Positions 62,206-64,000 of a DNA stretch of 64,000 nucleotides are shown here, one piece after another. Position 1 is the stretch's first letter. Every line of letters begins with the position of its first letter. Below the pieces are notes generated by a model, which did not search any database, had not been told where the DNA came from, and saw only the letters and a program-made list of their open reading frames with translations. Source of the stretch: Euglena gracilis (lineage: Eukaryota > Euglenida > Euglenophyceae > Euglenales). The stretch covers positions 27,782,667 to 27,846,666 of the forward strand of contig CP154956.1 in the NCBI GenBank assembly GCA_039621445.1, read 5' to 3'. A program made the position numbers and the translations under genes.

Positions 62206-64000
62206 CCAGTCCCTCAGGCACGGGATGAACCCGTAAACCCGTGGGCTGGCCGGCCGTTCGATTCTGAGGAGGACCGTCAACAGTATGAATATGCTGTGAC
62301 GATTCAGAGACAAATCGCACGTCAGCCCCCCCTTCCGCCGGACAGGGATACCCTGCCCGGGCGGAAATGACGAGGGAAGAACGCCAGCAGTATGATGCTG
62401 CTGTGACAGCTCTCACCGGAGTCCCAGCCCCATCACGATCAGGTCAACCAGTGCGACAGCAGGATGTTGCTGTGGCGGAAGCGCCATCGGCACGACCCAC
62501 AAGCTCTGTTGCCGGCAAACGTGACCGCGGCCCGGAAAAACTGACGCCGCAGCCACACGCGGCGATGCACGTCGACGCTGACGAGGAAACTTCGCCAGCG
62601 CCAGATGTGACGGCAGAACGGGCACGTCGGGAAACCAGGCACCCCCGGTTGCACCAATTTACTCGAATCGTGGTGAAGCTGAGCAGGAATTTGCTCGGAC
62701 GCCCAGCACGGAATCCGTGACTTACCCGGCATATACTGCGAACGATGCAGAATACTGGGATTACTGGGCGACATTCGAATGGCTGTCTAACACGAAGGGT
62801 AAGAGTAAAGGGAAAAGCAAGGGCAAAGGGAAAGGAAAAGGCCAGGAAAAAGGTGGGAAAGCCCCACCTGGAAAAGGCGGAAAATACGCCCGGGCAGCTC
62901 CAGGAAAAGGCGGAAAATCTGCCGGACCCCAAGCAGGAAATGCGGCGGGAAAGCCGCCGATTCTTCGAAAACGAAGGATTATGATGCTGTCCTGGTGTTC
63001 AACTACATTGAGGAGATCTGGCCGAAAATCGACGAAGATCTCCAAAAATATACACGCGCAGGCAACGTGATCCACCGACCACCGGATTCGGTGCTCGAAG
63101 TGGTGCAGAATCGTATGTACGATCACTTCAAAAGATTTTTCTACAGTTCCGAACTTCATGCGTTTGAGTGACACCCTCTTTCAGATGAAGTCGTCCTGGA
63201 CCGGATGTCCGGTTTCTGGGAACTGTGGTTCTGGTTGGGATACCCCTGCCAGAACTTCAGCCTTTTTACCGACCGAAATGGTCTGACCTACATCGACTGT
63301 ATGAATACATGTGCCTACGACGAGACGTTCGTAGCCAGCTGAATGAAATCTTCACACACATGTATTCTGTCGGAGCACTGGGAATACAGTGGAAATATTA
63401 CTCCCTGTCGGAAAAACTCCAGGCGCAGGCCGCGGTAATGTTCACATGCAAACTCCAAATCCACTTGGACAGCATGTATTGCACGCTGTTCAGGGTCCTG
63501 GATGTCGACCTCGCGTACCCCCAACGGTACAAACTGGAATGCCATTTTTGCAAAGAAGTACACATTGTTGACTTCTGGGTTTTCGGAGAACGCGGAAAAC
63601 CGCCTCCGACTGCCGAGAATGCCGGCAGCCAGCCGACCAGGATATTTCTCCTGCATCAGCGCCGGAATCCCCGGATCGGAACGCAAAGCCGAAAGTTGCT
63701 GAAACCGCACAGGCAGAAAATATTTCTGCTGCAACAATACTGGCACAGGGCGTGGATTACCTACGTCCTGGATGTTTACATTTATTTCCAGGAATACATG
63801 ACCACTGATGTGATATCCACAGGAAGTGGCTACCTCGGAGCTACATCGAGGTGGACGCCAGACCCAATGACCCAGACCGACGCACGATGAACCTGCGGCT
63901 GGACTGGCAGGATGACCAAACCGATCTCGAGGAGCACCTCGAACCCAGTTCGGGAATATCCTGCTCTGGGAAGACTTCCTGTCCTTTTTCGCGGCAAGCG
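62206..64000 (+). repeat. Unit X, copy 2 (runs off the window)
   Basis: Direct copy of 57249-59290. ORFa text is spread over three frames (62176-62370, 62367-62720, 62717-63070), so it is a pseudogene here. From 63225 to 63890 one frame stays open through text that is interrupted in copy 1 (QAQAAVMFTCKLQIHLDSMY, CHFCKEVHIVDFW, QYWHRAWITYVLDVYIYFQE). The two copies are thus damaged at different places. Confidence 0.85.

Overview
This is nuclear DNA from a eukaryote, most likely a unicellular alga or other protist. The evidence is one host gene split into many short exons by GT-AG introns, long CA/CACG/GTGGGT microsatellites, a CCCTAA (TTAGGG-type) telomere-like tract, runs of pure C and pure G, and a dense nest of retroelements. 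No bacterial operons, rRNA, tRNA or CRISPR arrays were seen. I cannot name the species.

Bases 1-26936 (+ strand) hold the 3' part of a large receptor-like gene. Its exons encode leucine-rich repeats, then IPT/TIG immunoglobulin-like folds each split over several exons, then an EGF/laminin-like cysteine-rich stretch, one transmembrane helix and a short tail. Exon phases agree across most junctions. The introns carry microsatellites, foldback elements made of C-run/G-run blocks with terminal inverted repeats, a telomere-like block between inverted repeats, a gag fragment, and an 8.0 kb GC-rich LINE (12181-20214, minus strand). The LINE lies inside a (GTGGGT)n microsatellite and encodes a coiled-coil ORF1 and an ORF2 with endonuclease, reverse transcriptase, RNase H and a zinc motif. 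ORF2 is open except for one amber codon.

Bases 27.5-56.7 kb are retroelements inside retroelements. Element D (27.5-30.5 kb, +) is DIRS-like: reverse transcriptase, RNase H and a Dam-like tail, with no recombinase seen. Element B (30.7-56.7 kb, +) is a Ty3/gypsy chromovirus with a tRNA-iMet-type primer site, gag, protease, RT-RNase H, integrase and chromodomain. It is interrupted twice. Element A (31604-45776, minus strand) is another chromovirus. It has 1.1 kb LTRs with TG...CA ends, a 4-bp target duplication, and a cytosine-5 DNA methyltransferase domain between the gag zinc knuckle and the protease. Element A has lost its RT palm and carries a 1.2 kb inverted-repeat insertion. Element C (50102-52492) is a short unit between 215-bp direct repeats whose only sizeable gene is a stand-alone NPPW (Dam-like) module. 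A degenerate copy of that module sits between protease and RT in B, and a related tail ends D.

Bases 56.8-64.0 kb contain one and a half tandem copies, about 4.96 kb apart, of a unit whose proline/threonine-rich, KGKG-rich and cysteine-pair proteins I do not recognise.

The host gene looks intact at the exon level, while nearly all the element genes are broken by frameshifts or stops. The recurrent theme is DNA-methyltransferase-type domains of two different classes carried by unrelated retroelements within 25 kb.
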